Assembly (NCBI RefSeq): GCF_051020955.1
Contig: NW_027477070.1
Coordinates: 1 to 64,000 of the forward strand
Length of the DNA: 64,000 nucleotides
Source of the DNA: Megalopta genalis
Lineage: Eukaryota; Arthropoda; Insecta; Hymenoptera; Halictidae
Direction: 5' to 3'
The position numbers were made by a program, and so were the translations under genes. The notes beneath the pieces are model-generated. The model did no database searches, was not told where the DNA came from, and saw only the letters and a list, made by a program, of their open reading frames with translations. This document shows, piece by piece, positions 62,514 through 64,000 of the stretch; position 1 is the first letter of the stretch; each line of letters begins with the position of its first letter.

Positions 62514-64000
62514 GGGCGGATTTGAAGCTAAACCTTCTTCATCGCATTGATTTGAAGTTAATTCATGTGTTTGGCATGGATTTGAAGCTAAACCTTCTAC
62601 ATCGTATTGAGTTGCATCTGAATCATGTGTTTCGCATGGATTTGAATCTAACTCGTTTGAGTCGCATGCAGTTGAAGGTAAATCATGTATATCACAAGTA
62701 TTTGAATCTAAACCATTTGTTTCGCATGTATGTGAAGCTAAACCATGTGTTTACCGTGACAATGAACCTAAATCATGTGTTGCCCATGGATGTGAAGCTT
62801 AATCATGTGTTTTGCATGGATTTGAAGCTAACTCGTTTGTGTCGCATGTAGTTGAAGCTAAATCATGTATATCACAAGTATTTGAATCTAAACCATTTGA
62901 TTCGCATGGGATTTGAAGCTAAATCATGTTTTTCGCACGGATGTGAGGCTAACTCGTTTGTTTTGTCTGCATTTGAAGCTGTTTCATTTATATCGCAAGT
63001 ATTTGAAGCTTTCTCGTTTGTTTCGCATACATTTGAAGCTGCATCCCTTATATTCGCAAGTATTTGACGCTAAATCATTCGTTTCGCATGGTTTTGAAGC
63101 TAAGCCCCCTACTTCGCATTGATTTGAAGCTAAATCATGTGTTTCTCATGGATTTGAAGGTAACTCGTTTGTTTGGCCTGCATTGAAGCTATATCACTTA
63201 TATCGCAAGTATTTGAAGCTAAACCATTTGTTTCGCATGGATTTGAAGCTAAGCCTTCTACGTCGCATTGATTGGAAGCTTAATCATGTGTTTTGCATGA
63301 ATTTGAAGCTCACTGGTTCGTTTCGCCTGCATTTGAAACTATATCACTTATATCGCAAGTATTTGAAGCTAAATCATGTGTTTCGTATGGATTTGAAGCT
63401 AAACCTGCTACATCGCATTGATTTGAAGCTAAATTATGTGTTTCGCGTGGATTTGAAGGTAACTCGTTTTTTCGCATGCAGTTGAAGCTAAGTCATGCAT
63501 TTCACAAGTATTTGAAGCCGAACCATTAGATTCGCATGGATTTGAAGCTAAGCCTTCTACTTGGCATTGAATAGAAGCTAAATCGTTCGTTTCTCCTGCA
63601 TTTGAAACTATATCACTTATATCGCAAGTATTTGAAGCTAAATCATGTGTTTCGCTTGGATTTGAAGCTAAACCTTCTACATCGCATTGATTTGAAGCTA
63701 AATTATGTGTTTCGCGTGGATTTGAATGTAACTCATTTGTTTCGCATGCAGTTGAAGCTAAATCATGCATTTCACAAGTATTTGAAGCTAAACCATTTGT
63801 ATCGCATGGATTTGAAGCTCTGCCTTCTACTTCGCATTGATTTGACGCTAAATATTGTGTTTCGCATCGATTTGAAGCTAACTCGTTTGTTTCGCATGCA
63901 GTTCAAACTAAATCATGTATATCACAAGTATTTGCAGCTAAACAATTGATTCGCATGTATTTGAAGCTAAGCCTTCTACTTGGCATTGAATTGAAGCTAA
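62514..64000 (+). repeat. Right-end array segment
   Basis: Ordinary units continue to the last base, so the array extends beyond the window. It includes the GTTTACCGTGACAATG module at about 62750. Near 62920-63060 it has a block like 30070-30200 (GTTTTGTCTGC, GTTTCATTTATATCGC), and near 63430-63520 a CTCGTTTTTTCGC form of the 29-base unit. The last 500 bases resemble 45.0-45.4 kb. The longest frames are about 115 codons. Confidence 0.85.

Larger units (their letters stand above)
1..64000. repeat. 30-bp tandem satellite/megasatellite array filling the window
   Basis: Every line shows a GAAGCTAA-like box followed about 14 bases later by a TCGCA-like box, and the pair recurs every 30 bases from the first base to the last. 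That is roughly 2,100 units. The typical unit has 11 of 30 G+C. Copies differ mostly by point changes in the segment between the two boxes. Occasional units are 29 bp (CTCGTTGTTTCGC, GCCTGCATTGAAG) or 31 bp (GATGCCAAAATCA, TTATATTCGCAAG, CATGGGATTTGATG). I see no unique flanking sequence, no inserted element and no gene of a known family. The array runs off both ends. Calling it satellite DNA is an inference from structure; a decayed giant repetitive gene is the alternative. Confidence 0.97.

Noticed and set aside
1..64000. Annotating the roughly 170 overlapping open frames as genes
   Set aside because: They are translations of a stop-free 10-codon repeat in several phases on both strands, end at recurrent variants, and carry no domain, consistent start context or continuous frame.
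1..64000. CRISPR array
   Set aside because: The 30-bp spacing is suggestive, but repeats are contiguous with no unique spacers, and no cas gene is present.
1..64000. CENP-B box in the TTTCGCATGGATTTG part of the unit
   Set aside because: The required TTCGNNNNANNCGGG core is not met: G replaces the A after the four free bases, and there is no CGGG.
1..64000. Telomeric repeat, rRNA spacer or tRNA cluster
   Set aside because: No short G-rich telomere-like unit, no rRNA core sequence and no cloverleaf-like segment were seen; the unit structure is the same throughout.

Overview
The whole 64 kb window is one uninterrupted tandem-repeat array. The basic unit is 30 bp, with roughly 2,100 copies. 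Its two most constant parts are GATTTGAAGCTAA and TTTCGCATG, and a typical unit has 11 G+C in 30 bases. I found no unique sequence anywhere: no recognisable protein family, rRNA, tRNA, transposon, CRISPR array or operon. A block this long with no ordinary gene, built of units nested inside larger duplications, points to a eukaryotic chromosome (satellite or megasatellite DNA) rather than a bacterium, archaeon or virus. I cannot name the organism or the chromosomal position.

There are three levels of organisation. (1) Units of 30 bp, with single-base 29- and 31-mers. (2) About five unit subtypes (A to E) in the recurring order A-B-C-D-E, giving a 150-bp higher-order repeat, often lengthened to 210 bp by an extra D-E pair. 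(3) Segmental copies of 0.15 to 4 kb, in tandem or dispersed, whose offsets are close to multiples of 30.

Layout: 1-4283 is related to 24726-26821. 4284-7200 is mixed, with a 510-bp internal copy. 7200-11130 contains blocks copied again further right. About 11130-15424 is a 1,917-bp tandem array. 14303-22442 is a 3,838-bp tandem array that reuses part of it. A chimeric junction lies near 22442. 22443-24563 matches 33840-35960. About 27661-33658 is two adjacent copies of a 3,003-bp block. 33659-37826 holds further dispersed copies. 37827-46690 and 51442-60500 are more heterogeneous. 46690-50830 is two copies of a 2,042-bp block. 50777-51441 is a 240-bp triplet. 60517-62513 is a complex duplication. 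The end, 62514-64000, is ordinary array.

Because 30 bp is exactly ten codons, the array produces many accidental open frames. The typical unit is open in two plus-strand frames and one minus-strand frame. They read as decapeptides such as DLKLNHVFRM and FEAKSCVSHG (plus) and CETHDLASNP (minus). The longest ATG-started frames are 360 aa (plus) and 345 aa (minus), and they overlap each other. Every frame is broken repeatedly by recurrent stop variants and 1-bp indels, so I do not call any gene with confidence. A decayed or spliced giant decapeptide-repeat gene cannot be excluded from sequence alone. The ORFs listed below are the ones most worth testing.
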